Below are positions 24,065 to 32,711 of a stretch of 64,000 nt of DNA, one piece after another. The DNA lies in NCBI RefSeq assembly GCF_034653275.1, contig NZ_JAYEES010000003.1:1798001-1862000 (forward strand), written 5' to 3'. The translations under genes were made by a program, and so were the position numbers. Every line of letters starts with the position of its first letter. Position 1 is the first letter of the stretch. This stretch comes from Nitrospirillum sp034653275 (GTDB lineage: Bacteria; Pseudomonadota; Alphaproteobacteria; Azospirillales; Azospirillaceae). Below the pieces are notes generated by a model that saw only the letters and a list, made by a program, of their open reading frames with translations, did not search any database and was not told the origin of the DNA.

Positions 24065-27046
24065 GAGGAAGAAGGTCCGTCCCAGCGTGTCGTAGATGCC
24101 GGGGTAGGTGTTGCCGTTGCCGTAGGTGCCCAGCACGCTGACATAGTCGTCGTTGGCGGACTGGATGGGCGGGTCCTTGTCGAACAGGTTGTTGACGCCG
24201 AACCGCAGCGTGTAGTGGTCCATCAGGTTGATGGTCCCGGCCAGGTCGAAGTAATTGTAGGCGGAAATCTTGCCGTCGATGTTGTTGTAGATGCCCGAGC
24301 CGGCGTTCAGGCTGGGGTCGGTGCTGTTGTTGTCCAGGCTGGTGCCGCCGATGTAGCGCCAGTTGACCGACAGGTCGGCGTTCCACGGCGTGTTCCAGGT
24401 GACGCGGAACTGGTGGCGCCAATGGGGCGTGGGCTGGCCGCAGGTGCTGCCGTAGAGGCCGGCGCAGTCATACTTGGCCTCGTGCAACAGCGGCTGGTAG
24501 CGGTTGAACTGAGTCCAGGAACCGATGAACTTCAACGTCACGCCGCCCAGATCCTTGATTCCCAGGTCCTCTAGGTCCTGGCGGTAGGTGCCGGAGATGT
24601 CGATGCCCGCCTGCTGGCGGTAGCCGGCGTTGATGTCGGTGGTGATGAAATAGCCGTCGGTGGAGTTCAGGCTGCCCGAGGCGCCGCGGTGGATCAGGTC
24701 GCAGTAATAGGAATTACCGGTGTTCAGGCATTGCGACATGATTTGCGAGGTCGGCACCGTGCCGATCAGATCTTGGATCTTGATGTTGTAGTAGTCGACC
24801 GTGGCCGCGAAGTTGGGCATGAAGGTCGGCGTGAAGACGAAGCCGGCGGTGTAGGTGTCCGCCGTTTCCGGCTTCAGCGCCTTGTTGCCGCCGCTCAGCG
24901 TGTTGCAGCCGTCGACGGAGGTGCATTCGGAGATGTTGCCGTACTGGGCCGCCGTGACGCCGGTGCGGCCGCACTGGGCCAGCGACGCCGACGGGTTGGA
25001 GCCGGAGCAGGGATCCAGCGCGCCGCCGATGCCCGACGTGTTGGTCTGGAACAGCTCGATGATGTTGGGCGCGCGGACGGCATGGTTGTAGCCGCCGCGG
25101 AAGGCGACGTCGCTGATGGGGGCGTAGTTCAGGCTGGCCTTGTAGGTGTTGGCCTTGCCCGCCAGGTTGTAGTCCGACCAGCGATAGCCGGCATCGACGG
25201 ACAGGTCCTTGATGAAAGGCTGGTCCGACACCAGCGGCAGGCGCAATTCACCGAAGATGTCCTTCACCTCGGTGGCGCCCACGGCCGGCTGGGTGGTGCC
25301 GGCGCCGGAGCCAGACAGGTCGCCGGACAGAACGTTCTCGCTGTACTTCAGGTCGATGGCGTCGCGCCGCCACTCGCTGCCCAAGGCGATGGCCACGGCA
25401 TCCTTGGCGAAGGGGCTTTTCACCCCCCAGGCGCCGAAGTCGCCGGAGACGGTGCCGCTGACGATGTCCTGGGTGGTGCTGCCTTCCTTGAAGCTGGTGG
25501 TGTAGACGTAGTTGTAGGCGGCGCTGCTGATCTTCCCCAGCTGGAAGATGTTGATGGGCACGCAGGCGGTGTCGGTGCCGCTGATGACGGATTCGCAGGT
25601 GGCGACGCCGTTGACGTTCTTCGCCAGCAGCGCGTTTTGCAGCTTGGCGATGGAAACGTCGTTCTGGTAGGTCTCGTTGTAGATCACCGCTGAATGCTGG
25701 GCGTAGACGTCGTAGGACCAGCCGCCGCCCAAATCGCCCCTGGTGCCGATGACATAGCGGTAGTCGGTGTGCCGCAGATCATCATAGCGGGGGGCGTTGT
25801 TGTCGGTGAAACGATAGGCGACGTAGCCTTTCCAGGTGGCGCTGGCGCTGCCGGCGTTGGCGCCGCATAGGGTCGTCGCCTCGGATGCCGACATAAGCGG
25901 GTTGTCGCAGTTGATGGAATAGGTGGTGCCGCTGAAGAAGCCCGACGGCGCGATCTGCGCCTTGGTGTGGTCGGACATGAACATGAAGTCGGTGTAGACG
26001 TCCAACGCCGGACTGATCTCATAGTGCGCGAAGGCGCCGCCCGTGTACCGCTCGTCCTGGCGCTGGATGTAGTTGTAGGGGCCGTAGTTGAAGGCCAGCG
26101 CGCTGTTGTACTTCACGAACGACGCGGAGCCGTCGGGGTTCAGCGAATAGCCGGTGCCCGAGCCGTTGGTGCGCAGGCGGGCGTAAGCGCTGTTGGATGA
26201 GCCGGAGCAGTAGCGCTGGTTGTCCTGGGTGGCGAGCGCGTCCTCGTTGCTGCTGGTGGTGGCCATGGTGCACGCCGACCAGTCACGGGTCGCCTGCGTC
26301 ACCGGTTCGGTCCAGCGATAGGTCGCGTAGGCCGTGACATTGCCCTTGTTGTTGGGTGAGTTGACGCCCATGACGAAGGAGCTGTCGCGGACGAATCCGT
26401 CAAAGCGGTCCCCGGGGATGGTCACCGGATAGGCGCTTTTCTTCAGGACGCCTTGCGCGTCGCCGTTCTCGTTGCTGTGCTGCGCGGCCGAGAATTGATA
26501 GTCGACCTTCACGCCCTCGAAGTCGCGTTTCATCTTGAAATTCACGACGCCGGCCACGGCGTCGGAACCATAGACGGCCGAGGCGCCGCCCGTGACCACG
26601 TCCACGCTTTCCACCAGCGCGCCGGGGATGAAATTGACGTCCGCATACGGGTAAGTCGGGTCGCCCAGCGGCATGCGGCGCCCGTCGATCAGCACCAGCG
26701 TGCGCGCTTCGCCCAGGTTGCGCAGGTTGATGGTGGCGGTGCCGGTGGCGCCGTTGGACTGGGCGTTGGTCTGAGCCGCCGTGATGCCGGGCAGGTTGTT
26801 CAGCATCGTTTCGACGTTGGTCGTGCCCTGCAGCTTCATCTCGATGCTGTCGACCGTCGTCAGCGGACTGTCGCTGGTCAGGTTCGCGGCCTGCTTGATG
26901 CGTGAGCCCGTGACGACGATTTCCTGCATGTCGGTGCTGGCGCTGGCCGACTGTTGCGCCGCAGCATCCGTCGCCGCCGCCAAGGCGCCGACAAGCATGG
27001 TCGAGGACAGCAGCAATGCGCGCCGCCCGAATTTTGGCATGCCCAT
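24044..27046 (-). CDS. TonB-dependent outer-membrane receptor
   Basis: 1000 residues from ATG 27046, seven bases after GGGGA. Signal peptide MGMPKFGRRALLLSSTML... ends near AAA-Q. The plug domain starts with a TonB-box-like DMQEIVVTGSRIK and includes LRNLGEARTLVLIDGRRMP and VESVDVVTGGASAVYGSDAV. The barrel ends with the expected aromatic-rich tail (LGITADF). This branch (VTGSRI, VLIDGRRM, GGASAVYGSDA) is common in sphingomonads, Caulobacter and Xanthomonas and takes up oligosaccharides or other nutrients. The ligand is not evident. It is followed on the same strand by the TPR/2OG-oxygenase gene. No copy of the uronate operator lies upstream. Confidence 0.92.
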   Translation of the reverse strand: MGMPKFGRRALLLSSTMLVGALAAATDAAAQQSASASTDMQEIVVTGSRIKQAANLTSDSPLTTVDSIEMKLQGTTNVETMLNNLPGITAAQTNAQSNGATGTATINLRNLGEARTLVLIDGRRMPLGDPTYPYADVNFIPGALVESVDVVTGGASAVYGSDAVAGVVNFKMKRDFEGVKVDYQFSAAQHSNENGDAQGVLKKSAYPVTIPGDRFDGFVRDSSFVMGVNSPNNKGNVTAYATYRWTEPVTQATRDWSACTMATTSSNEDALATQDNQRYCSGSSNSAYARLRTNGSGTGYSLNPDGSASFVKYNSALAFNYGPYNYIQRQDERYTGGAFAHYEISPALDVYTDFMFMSDHTKAQIAPSGFFSGTTYSINCDNPLMSASEATTLCGANAGSASATWKGYVAYRFTDNNAPRYDDLRHTDYRYVIGTRGDLGGGWSYDVYAQHSAVIYNETYQNDVSIAKLQNALLAKNVNGVATCESVISGTDTACVPINIFQLGKISSAAYNYVYTTSFKEGSTTQDIVSGTVSGDFGAWGVKSPFAKDAVAIALGSEWRRDAIDLKYSENVLSGDLSGSGAGTTQPAVGATEVKDIFGELRLPLVSDQPFIKDLSVDAGYRWSDYNLAGKANTYKASLNYAPISDVAFRGGYNHAVRAPNIIELFQTNTSGIGGALDPCSGSNPSASLAQCGRTGVTAAQYGNISECTSVDGCNTLSGGNKALKPETADTYTAGFVFTPTFMPNFAATVDYYNIKIQDLIGTVPTSQIMSQCLNTGNSYYCDLIHRGASGSLNSTDGYFITTDINAGYRQQAGIDISGTYRQDLEDLGIKDLGGVTLKFIGSWTQFNRYQPLLHEAKYDCAGLYGSTCGQPTPHWRHQFRVTWNTPWNADLSVNWRYIGGTSLDNNSTDPSLNAGSGIYNNIDGKISAYNYFDLAGTINLMDHYTLRFGVNNLFDKDPPIQSANDDYVSVLGTYGNGNTYPGIYDTLGRTFFLGITADF

Positions 27047-27442
27047 GGATTTCCCCGCTGTTCTGGAGATTGTTGATATTGCTGGCCCCAACCAGACAAA
27101 TCTCTTTTGAAATCGTGTCCCCTTGTGATCGGGGCCAACGGGGAAAGGCTATTTTGGATAATTTATGCCCGTCAATGCTGCGTCGCGAAATTGACGGTTT
27201 TGGGAACCGGTTTCATGCCCAAGTGTAACTGCCATGTAACAGTCGTGCGCATCTCTGAAACGATTTAGAAACATAATTACCGGCAATTTTGCCTACATCG
27301 AACGGAATAGCCAAAAGCCATACCGAATCGCGTCACTTTCCAACCGGCCTAGGTGATCCGGCGTAATTTCCGGAAAGGGGATTTGATGGCGCCCCGACAG
27401 CGGCGAGGGACTCAGATGGGCGGCGGCTGGGACCGGATGCCG
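27047..27442. promoter_or_regulatory. Upstream region of the TonB-receptor gene
   Basis: About 400 bp without a supported gene. The part at 27150-27330 is clearly less GC-rich than the surroundings (ATTTTGGATAATTTATGCC, AACATAATTACCGGC), as expected for the minus-strand receptor promoter. No operator or riboswitch was recognised. Confidence 0.5.
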
Positions 27443-27895
27443 TCAGCGCGCCAAGCGCTGGGACAGTATGATCGAGGAGTTGGTGCGCTCCACCCCCTCC
27501 ACCGCGCCGATGTCGTCGATCACCATGTTCATTTCCGCGATGGATTCGGTGGAGACGACGGCGATCATGTCGAAGGGGCCGCTGACGGCGTAGAGCTGGC
27601 GCACCTGGGGCATGGCCTTCAGCCGCGTTTCCACCTGGCGCGCCGCCTTGGGCAAGAGGGTGATGGCGACGTGGCCCTGGATGCGGCGGGCCAGGTAATC
27701 CTCATCCAGGCGGATGGTGAAGGCGGTGATGACCCCGCGCGACACCAGGCGTTCCAGCCGGGCCTGCACGGTGGTGCGGGACACGCCCAGGCGCTTGGCC
27801 AGGGTTACGGTGGGCAGCCGGCTGTCCGCCTCCAGCAGGCGCAACAGGGCGATGTCCAGATCGTCAGGTTGAAAACTGTCAGTCTGATTGATCAT
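27443..27895 (-). CDS. Lrp/AsnC family transcriptional regulator
   Basis: 150 residues from ATG 27895; a GTG four codons upstream is possible. The N-terminal HTH spans LDIALLRLLEADSRLPTVTL and AKRLGVSRTTVQARLERL, followed by the RAM/AsnC ligand-binding domain (GHVAITLLPKAARQVETRL, LYAVSGPFDMIAVVSTES). It is divergently transcribed from the lysine-degradation operon with 106 bp between start codons, so it most likely senses lysine or a pathway intermediate and controls that operon and itself. Confidence 0.9.
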   Translation of the reverse strand: MINQTDSFQPDDLDIALLRLLEADSRLPTVTLAKRLGVSRTTVQARLERLVSRGVITAFTIRLDEDYLARRIQGHVAITLLPKAARQVETRLKAMPQVRQLYAVSGPFDMIAVVSTESIAEMNMVIDDIGAVEGVERTNSSIILSQRLAR

Positions 27896-28001
27896 TCTGC
27901 CCACCAATTTCCGTCAGATTGGTCGCATTGACTGTTCATTCCGTCAAGGGTTTGCCCGACAGTCGTTCCCACAGGGAACTTCGGGAAACGGGAGAGCACA
28001 C
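27896..28001. promoter_or_regulatory. Divergent control region, Lrp regulator / lysine operon
   Basis: The intergenic stretch carries repeated GTCAG/ATTG words (CCGTCAGATTGG, CATTGACTG, with GTCAGTCTGATTGATC just inside the regulator gene) at roughly helical spacing, as expected for a multi-site Lrp operator. Motif assignment is inference. Confidence 0.4.
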
Positions 28002-29114
28002 ATGCGTCGCATCGTCGTCGTCGGGGCGGGGAAGATCGGGTCCATCATCGCGGAGAACCTGGCGGGGTCGGGCGATTACCTGGTGACGGTGCTGGACCGG
28101 TCGGCCAAGGCGCTGGAAGGCGTTTCCAAGCGCCTGCCCATCGAACGGCGCGAGGTCGACATCAGCGACGTGGCCGCCCTGACCGAGGCGCTGACCGGCG
28201 CCTACGCCGTGCTGAGCGCCGCCCCTTATCACCTGACCATCAAGGTGGCGGAGGCCGCGGCCATCGCCCGCTGCCATTACCTGGACCTGACGGAGGATGT
28301 GGCCACCACCCGCCGGGTGAAGGAGCTGGCGGCCAACGCGCCCAACGCCTTCATCCCCCAGTGCGGCCTGGCGCCGGGTTTCATCTCCATCGTTGCCGGC
28401 AGCCTGGCCAAGAAGTTCGACACGCTGGAGGCCGTGCGCCTGCGCGTGGGCGCCCTGCCGCGCTACGCCAGCAATTCCCTGGGTTACAACCTGACCTGGA
28501 GCACCGACGGCGTCATCAATGAATATTGCGAGCCCTGCGAGGCCATCGTGGAGGGTGCGCTGCGCGAGGTGCCGGCGCTGGAGGAGCGGGAGGAGTTCTG
28601 GCTGGACGGCGTGCCGTACGAGGCGTTCAACACCTCCGGCGGCCTGGGCAGCCTAGCGGAGGTGCTGAAGGGCCGGGTCCGCACGCTGAACTACAAGACC
28701 ATCCGCTATCCCGGCCATTGCCAGTTGATGAAGACCCTGCTGAACGACCTGCGCCTGCGCGACCGGCGCGACCTGTTCAAGACGGTGCTGGAGGGCGCCT
28801 TGCCCGCCACCCTGCAGGACGTGGTGGTCATCTTCGTCACCGTCAGCGGCATGCTGGACGGCCAGCTGACCCAGGAAAGCTATTCCAGCCGCGTCTTCGG
28901 CGACTACGCCCATGGCCGCCAGCGCACCGCCATCCAGACCACCACCGCCGCCGGCATCTGCGCCGTGCTGGACATGCTGGCCGACGGCCGCCTGCCGTCG
29001 CACGGCTTCATCCGCCAGGAAGACATCGCCCTGGATGATTTCCTGGCCAATCGCTTCGGCCGCGCCTATCAGGGAGCGAACCCGGTGGACCAGGTGGTGG
29101 CGCGCGTCGCCTGA
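28002..29114 (+). CDS. Saccharopine-dehydrogenase-family enzyme, probable L-lysine 6-dehydrogenase
   Basis: 370 residues from ATG 28002 behind GGGAGAG. Residues 3-30 are the Rossmann motif VVVGAGKIGSIIAENLAGSG. The later signatures HYLDLTEDV, IPQCGLAPGFISIVAGSLA and WSTDGVINEYCEPCEAI belong to the saccharopine dehydrogenase C-domain. The single-subunit length of about 370 residues fits bacterial lysine 6-dehydrogenases, which oxidise lysine with NAD(P)+ to 2-aminoadipate 6-semialdehyde. The next gene is a semialdehyde dehydrogenase, which supports this over saccharopine cleavage. First gene of the operon. Confidence 0.8.
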   Translation: MRRIVVVGAGKIGSIIAENLAGSGDYLVTVLDRSAKALEGVSKRLPIERREVDISDVAALTEALTGAYAVLSAAPYHLTIKVAEAAAIARCHYLDLTEDVATTRRVKELAANAPNAFIPQCGLAPGFISIVAGSLAKKFDTLEAVRLRVGALPRYASNSLGYNLTWSTDGVINEYCEPCEAIVEGALREVPALEEREEFWLDGVPYEAFNTSGGLGSLAEVLKGRVRTLNYKTIRYPGHCQLMKTLLNDLRLRDRRDLFKTVLEGALPATLQDVVVIFVTVSGMLDGQLTQESYSSRVFGDYAHGRQRTAIQTTTAAGICAVLDMLADGRLPSHGFIRQEDIALDDFLANRFGRAYQGANPVDQVVARVA

Positions 29115-29195
29115 CCCGTTCCCGCCGAAGGCGGACTGAAAAACGAGGATAGCCAAGCGGCCGGATGGCCGCGCCCGGCGCTTGAGGGAAGAGAC

Positions 29196-30710
29196 ATGAA
29201 GCAGACCAAGGACGATATCCTGGCGGTGCTGGACCGGCTGGGCGTGGACCGGGCCGTGCTGGCGGGCGGCGATATGGTGGCGCGCAGCCCGATCGATGGC
29301 GCCGAGGCGGGCCGTGTGACGGCCCTGTCGGCCGCCGACGTGGACGCGCTGGTGCGCAAGGCGCACGCCGCCCACCTGGCCTGGCGCCTGGTGCCGGCCC
29401 CCCGCCGGGGTGAGCTGGTGCGCCTGCTGGGCGAGGAATTGCGCGCGGTGCGCGGCGACCTGGGCCTGCTGGTGACCTTGGAGGCCGGCAAGATCGTTTC
29501 CGAAGGCCTGGGCGAGGTACAGGAGATGATCGACATCTGCGACTTCGCCGTCGGCCTGTCCCGCCAACTGTACGGCCTGACCATCGCCACCGAGCGGCCG
29601 GGCCATCGCCTGATGGAAACCTGGCATCCGCTGGGCGTCTGCGGCGTCATCAGCGCCTTCAACTTCCCCGTGGCGGTGTGGTCGTGGAACGCCGCCCTGG
29701 CCCTGGTCTGCGGCAACAGCGTCGTCTGGAAGCCGTCGGAAAAGACGCCGCTGACGGCCATCGCCGTGCAGGCGGCCTTCGACCGCGCCGCGGCCAAGTT
29801 CGGATCCGCTCCCGACGGGCTTTCCATCCTGGCCCAGGGGCATGCCGACGTGGGCCAGGCGCTGGTGGACCATCCGCTGGTGCCGCTGGTGTCGGCCACC
29901 GGTTCCACCCGCATGGGCCGGGCCGTGGCGCCCCGCCTGGCGGGGCGCTTCGCCCGCGCCATCCTGGAACTGGGCGGCAACAACGCCGCCATCGTGGCGC
30001 CGTCGGCCGACCTGGAGCTGGCGGTGCGCGGCATAGCCTTCGCCGCCATGGGCACGGCCGGCCAGCGCTGCACCACCCTGCGGCGCCTGATCGTGCACGA
30101 GGCCGTGGCCGACCGCCTGCTGGACCGGCTCGCCGCCGCCTACCGCAGCGTCAAGGTGGGCGATCCGCGCGAGGCCGGCACCCTGGTGGGCCCGCTGATC
30201 GACAAGGCCTCGTACGAGGGCATGCAGAAGGCCCTGGCCGCCGCCAAGGCCGCCGGCGGCACCGTCATCGGTGGCGACCGGGTGGATGCGGGCTCCCCCG
30301 ACGCCTATTACGCGCGCCCGGCGCTGGTGATCATGCCGGACCAGGCCGGCCCCATGCTGGAAGAGACCTTCGCCCCCATCCTCTACGTCGTGCGCTATCG
30401 CGACCTGGACCAGGCCATCGCCCTGCAGAACGGCGTGCCGCAGGGCCTGGCCTCCAGCATCTTCACCACCGACATGCGCGAGGCCGAGACCTTCATGAGC
30501 CCGGCCGGGTCGGATTGCGGCATCGCCAACGTCAACCTGGGCCCGTCGGGAGCCGAGATCGGCGGCGCCTTCGGCGGCGAGAAGGAAACGGGCGGCGGGC
30601 GCGAGGCCGGGTCGGACAGCTGGAAGGCCTATATGCGGCGGGCAACCAACACCATCAACTACTCCAGCGCGCTGCCGCTTGCCCAAGGCGTGCAGTTCGA
30701 CATCGGTTGA
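29196..30710 (+). CDS. amaB: L-aminoadipate-semialdehyde dehydrogenase (ALDH7 family)
   Basis: 504 residues. Full ALDH architecture: NAD-binding WHPLGVCGVISAFNFPVAVW and KPSEKTPLTA, SATGSTRMGRAVAP, catalytic Glu258 in LELGGNN and nucleophile Cys292 in GQRCTTLRR. The C-terminal NVNLGPSGAEIGGAFGGEKE and GREAGSDSWKAYMRR are typical of ALDH7A1/AmaB, which oxidises 2-aminoadipate 6-semialdehyde (or its cyclic form piperideine-6-carboxylate) to 2-aminoadipate. It lies 81 bp after the lysine-dehydrogenase-like gene and 14 bp before the DUF1338 gene: steps 1, 2 and 4 of the aminoadipate route; the aminotransferase is elsewhere. Confidence 0.9.
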   Translation: MKQTKDDILAVLDRLGVDRAVLAGGDMVARSPIDGAEAGRVTALSAADVDALVRKAHAAHLAWRLVPAPRRGELVRLLGEELRAVRGDLGLLVTLEAGKIVSEGLGEVQEMIDICDFAVGLSRQLYGLTIATERPGHRLMETWHPLGVCGVISAFNFPVAVWSWNAALALVCGNSVVWKPSEKTPLTAIAVQAAFDRAAAKFGSAPDGLSILAQGHADVGQALVDHPLVPLVSATGSTRMGRAVAPRLAGRFARAILELGGNNAAIVAPSADLELAVRGIAFAAMGTAGQRCTTLRRLIVHEAVADRLLDRLAAAYRSVKVGDPREAGTLVGPLIDKASYEGMQKALAAAKAAGGTVIGGDRVDAGSPDAYYARPALVIMPDQAGPMLEETFAPILYVVRYRDLDQAIALQNGVPQGLASSIFTTDMREAETFMSPAGSDCGIANVNLGPSGAEIGGAFGGEKETGGGREAGSDSWKAYMRRATNTINYSSALPLAQGVQFDIG

Positions 30711-30724
30711 GGAGGGACCGTCCC

Positions 30725-31741
30725 ATGAAGACGCCCACCGTTCAGAAGATCACCCAGGGGCTGGTCGGCCTGGAGGAGGCCGGCCGGCTGATGGAGATGC
30801 TGGCCCTGCATCCCGACTTCCTGGCCGACCACGGCGACGCGGTGCCGCGCGCGGCGGTGGCCCAGGCCCTGAACATGCTGCTGTTCCGGGGCCTGCTGCG
30901 CGAGGTGCCCGAGGGTGCCCGCTATGTGCGGGAGCAGGGCGGCCGCATGGTGTTCGACCATGGCGCCCTGCGCACGGTGAACGCCCCCGGCCTGGGGGCG
31001 CTGCCGCCCGGCCACGCCGCCTTCGCCCGGGTGCTGGAGCCGCTGGGCTATCATGTCGGCGGGACCTACCCGTTGGAGCGGTTGCGCATGATGGGCTACG
31101 CCTACACCCACCGCGACTATCCCGACGACATCGCCCAGTTCTTCGTCAGTGAAATCTTCCCCGACCGCTTCTCGCCCGAGGTGCAGGCGGTGGCGCTGGA
31201 GGTGTTCCAGGTGAAGGCGGACCCATTGGCCGCCGAGGCCAAGGGCCTGCTGGACCGGCTGGCCGCCGGCGGCACCCTGAGCCTGGACGAGGCGACGGGC
31301 CTGGTGGGCGAGCTGGCGCGGCTGTTCGACCGCCACCACCCGGTGCCCACCCTGGCGCAGTATGAGGCGCTGCTGGCGGAATCGGCGGAACTGGCCTGGA
31401 TCGCCACCGAGGGCAACCGCTTCAACCACGCCACCGACCGGGTGCCGGATGTGGAGGCGCTGGCGGAGGAGCTGAAGGCCCGGGGCTATGAGATGAAGCC
31501 CAAGGTGGAGGTGTCGCGCAACGGCACGGTGCGCCAGACGGCGCTGCGGGCGGCCATGGTGGAGCGGCCGTTCATTGACGCCCGGGGCGCCATGGTCAGC
31601 CGCGTGGTGCCGGGATCGTTCTATGAGTTCATTTCGCGCGACCCCATCGACACCGAAAACGGCCGCCGGCTGGACCTGCAATTCGACAGCGGCAATGCCC
31701 AGGGCATCTTCAAGATGACGGCGGCGGCCTCGGCCTGCTGA
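30725..31741 (+). CDS. DUF1338 protein, 2-oxoadipate dioxygenase/decarboxylase (HglS-like)
   Basis: 338 residues from ATG 30725 behind GGAGGGACC. DUF1338 signatures: FDHGALRTVN, GYAYTHRDYPDD, NRFNHATDRVPD, VPGSFYEFISRD. His79, His235 and Glu301 have almost the spacing of the metal ligands I recall for Pseudomonas putida HglS (His70, His226, Glu294), and Arg83 matches its catalytic Arg74. HglS converts 2-oxoadipate to D-2-hydroxyglutarate with Fe(II) and O2. This protein is about 125 residues shorter than HglS, nearer the plant/short subfamily. Operon position after the AASA dehydrogenase agrees with the role. Confidence 0.85.
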   Translation: MKTPTVQKITQGLVGLEEAGRLMEMLALHPDFLADHGDAVPRAAVAQALNMLLFRGLLREVPEGARYVREQGGRMVFDHGALRTVNAPGLGALPPGHAAFARVLEPLGYHVGGTYPLERLRMMGYAYTHRDYPDDIAQFFVSEIFPDRFSPEVQAVALEVFQVKADPLAAEAKGLLDRLAAGGTLSLDEATGLVGELARLFDRHHPVPTLAQYEALLAESAELAWIATEGNRFNHATDRVPDVEALAEELKARGYEMKPKVEVSRNGTVRQTALRAAMVERPFIDARGAMVSRVVPGSFYEFISRDPIDTENGRRLDLQFDSGNAQGIFKMTAAASAC

Positions 31742-31957
31742 TCATTTGTGACGGTGCGCGCGCCCGGCCCCATCCTTATGAACAGGGTGGGGCCGGGGGG
31801 ACGCGACATGGGGCGGCCGAGCCCGTGGCCCGGTGGAGCGAGAGGTTGACCGGATACCGGGATCTCCCCACAATCCCGCGTCTGATCGTTGTCGCCCTGG
31901 GGGCTGGGGCAGCCCGGGCCCGGGCGGCTTCGCGCCATAACAGAAAAAAGCATATCC

Positions 31958-32605
31958 ATGACCAATAAAGAGGACCCCGCGCCCGCCACCGCAGCCATCG
32001 GCGGTTCGCGCACCCCCCTCATCGTGATCGGCCTGCTGCTGTTGCTGGGGCTGCTGACCGTGGGCGGCATCATGCTGTACCAGCACCACAAGGCCAGCTC
32101 GGCCAAGTCCGCCGCGACCGAGGCGCAGAAGCCGGCGGGGCCGCCCTGGGCCAAGAATTGCGCCAAGGACGCCAATGGCGGCGACGTTTGCTATGTCGAG
32201 CAGTTCGCCATCGCCAACCCGGGCAACGCCGTCGTGCTGCACGTCCAGATCGGCTACATGTCGGCCGACGGCAAGCCGGTTCTGGTCATCACCGTGCCGC
32301 TGGGCACGCCGGTGCAGCCGGGCCTGCAACTGACGCTGGACGGCGCCAAGCCCATCCCCCTGCCGCTGACCCTGTGCCAGCAGGGCGGTTGCATCGCCTC
32401 CGCCAACCTGGACCAGGATGTGCTGAAGCAGTTCACCACCGGCAAGGTGCTGATGGTGCGCTACGCCAAGCCGGACAAGACGCCCATGGACGTGCCGGTG
32501 CAGCTGGGCGGCTTGGCGCCCGCGCTGCAGACCCTGGGGCCGCCGCCGGCCCCCAAGCCGGCTGACAAACCCGCCGACAAGCCAGCGGATCAGCCGAAGA
32601 AATAA
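31958..32605 (+). CDS. IalB-like (invasion associated locus B) family membrane-anchored protein
   Basis: 215 residues from ATG 31958. One N-terminal membrane anchor (TPLIVIGLLLLLGLLTVGGI, about residues 19-40) is followed by a periplasmic domain with the IalB pattern: WAKNCAKDANGGDVCYVEQF, LVITVPLGTPVQPGLQL, LCQQGGCIASANL and MDVPVQLGGL. The four Cys fit two disulfides. The C-terminus is a low-complexity PADKPADKPADQPKK tail. IalB proteins occur widely in Alphaproteobacteria, and the Bartonella member aids erythrocyte invasion, but most are uncharacterised. It stands alone, followed by a strong terminator. Confidence 0.85.
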   Translation: MTNKEDPAPATAAIGGSRTPLIVIGLLLLLGLLTVGGIMLYQHHKASSAKSAATEAQKPAGPPWAKNCAKDANGGDVCYVEQFAIANPGNAVVLHVQIGYMSADGKPVLVITVPLGTPVQPGLQLTLDGAKPIPLPLTLCQQGGCIASANLDQDVLKQFTTGKVLMVRYAKPDKTPMDVPVQLGGLAPALQTLGPPPAPKPADKPADKPADQPKK

Positions 32606-32625
32606 GCCGGGTCCGGATCAAAGAA

Positions 32626-32659
32626 AAAGGGCGGCGTCCTCTTGTGGGCGCCGCCCTTT
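32626..32659. terminator. Intrinsic terminator, bidirectional
   Basis: AAAGGGCGGCG (32626-32636) pairs perfectly with CGCCGCCCTTT (32649-32659) around a 12-base loop, between the ends of the IalB-like and pectate-lyase genes. The A/T ends allow function on both strands. Confidence 0.8.
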
Positions 32660-32711
32660 GTCGTTGGGGGTCGCCCCCGCCTGTCAGTTTCCCGGGATCA
32701 GTTTCCCGGTG

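Noticed and set aside
28653..30686. Long minus-strand frame opposite the lysine operon
   Set aside because: It runs antisense through two recognisable enzymes and has the composition expected of an antisense frame.
29678..31741. Long form of the DUF1338 gene starting inside the aldehyde dehydrogenase gene
   Set aside because: The added part is an out-of-frame reading of the dehydrogenase; ATG 30725 has a GGAGGGACC site and starts the family domain.
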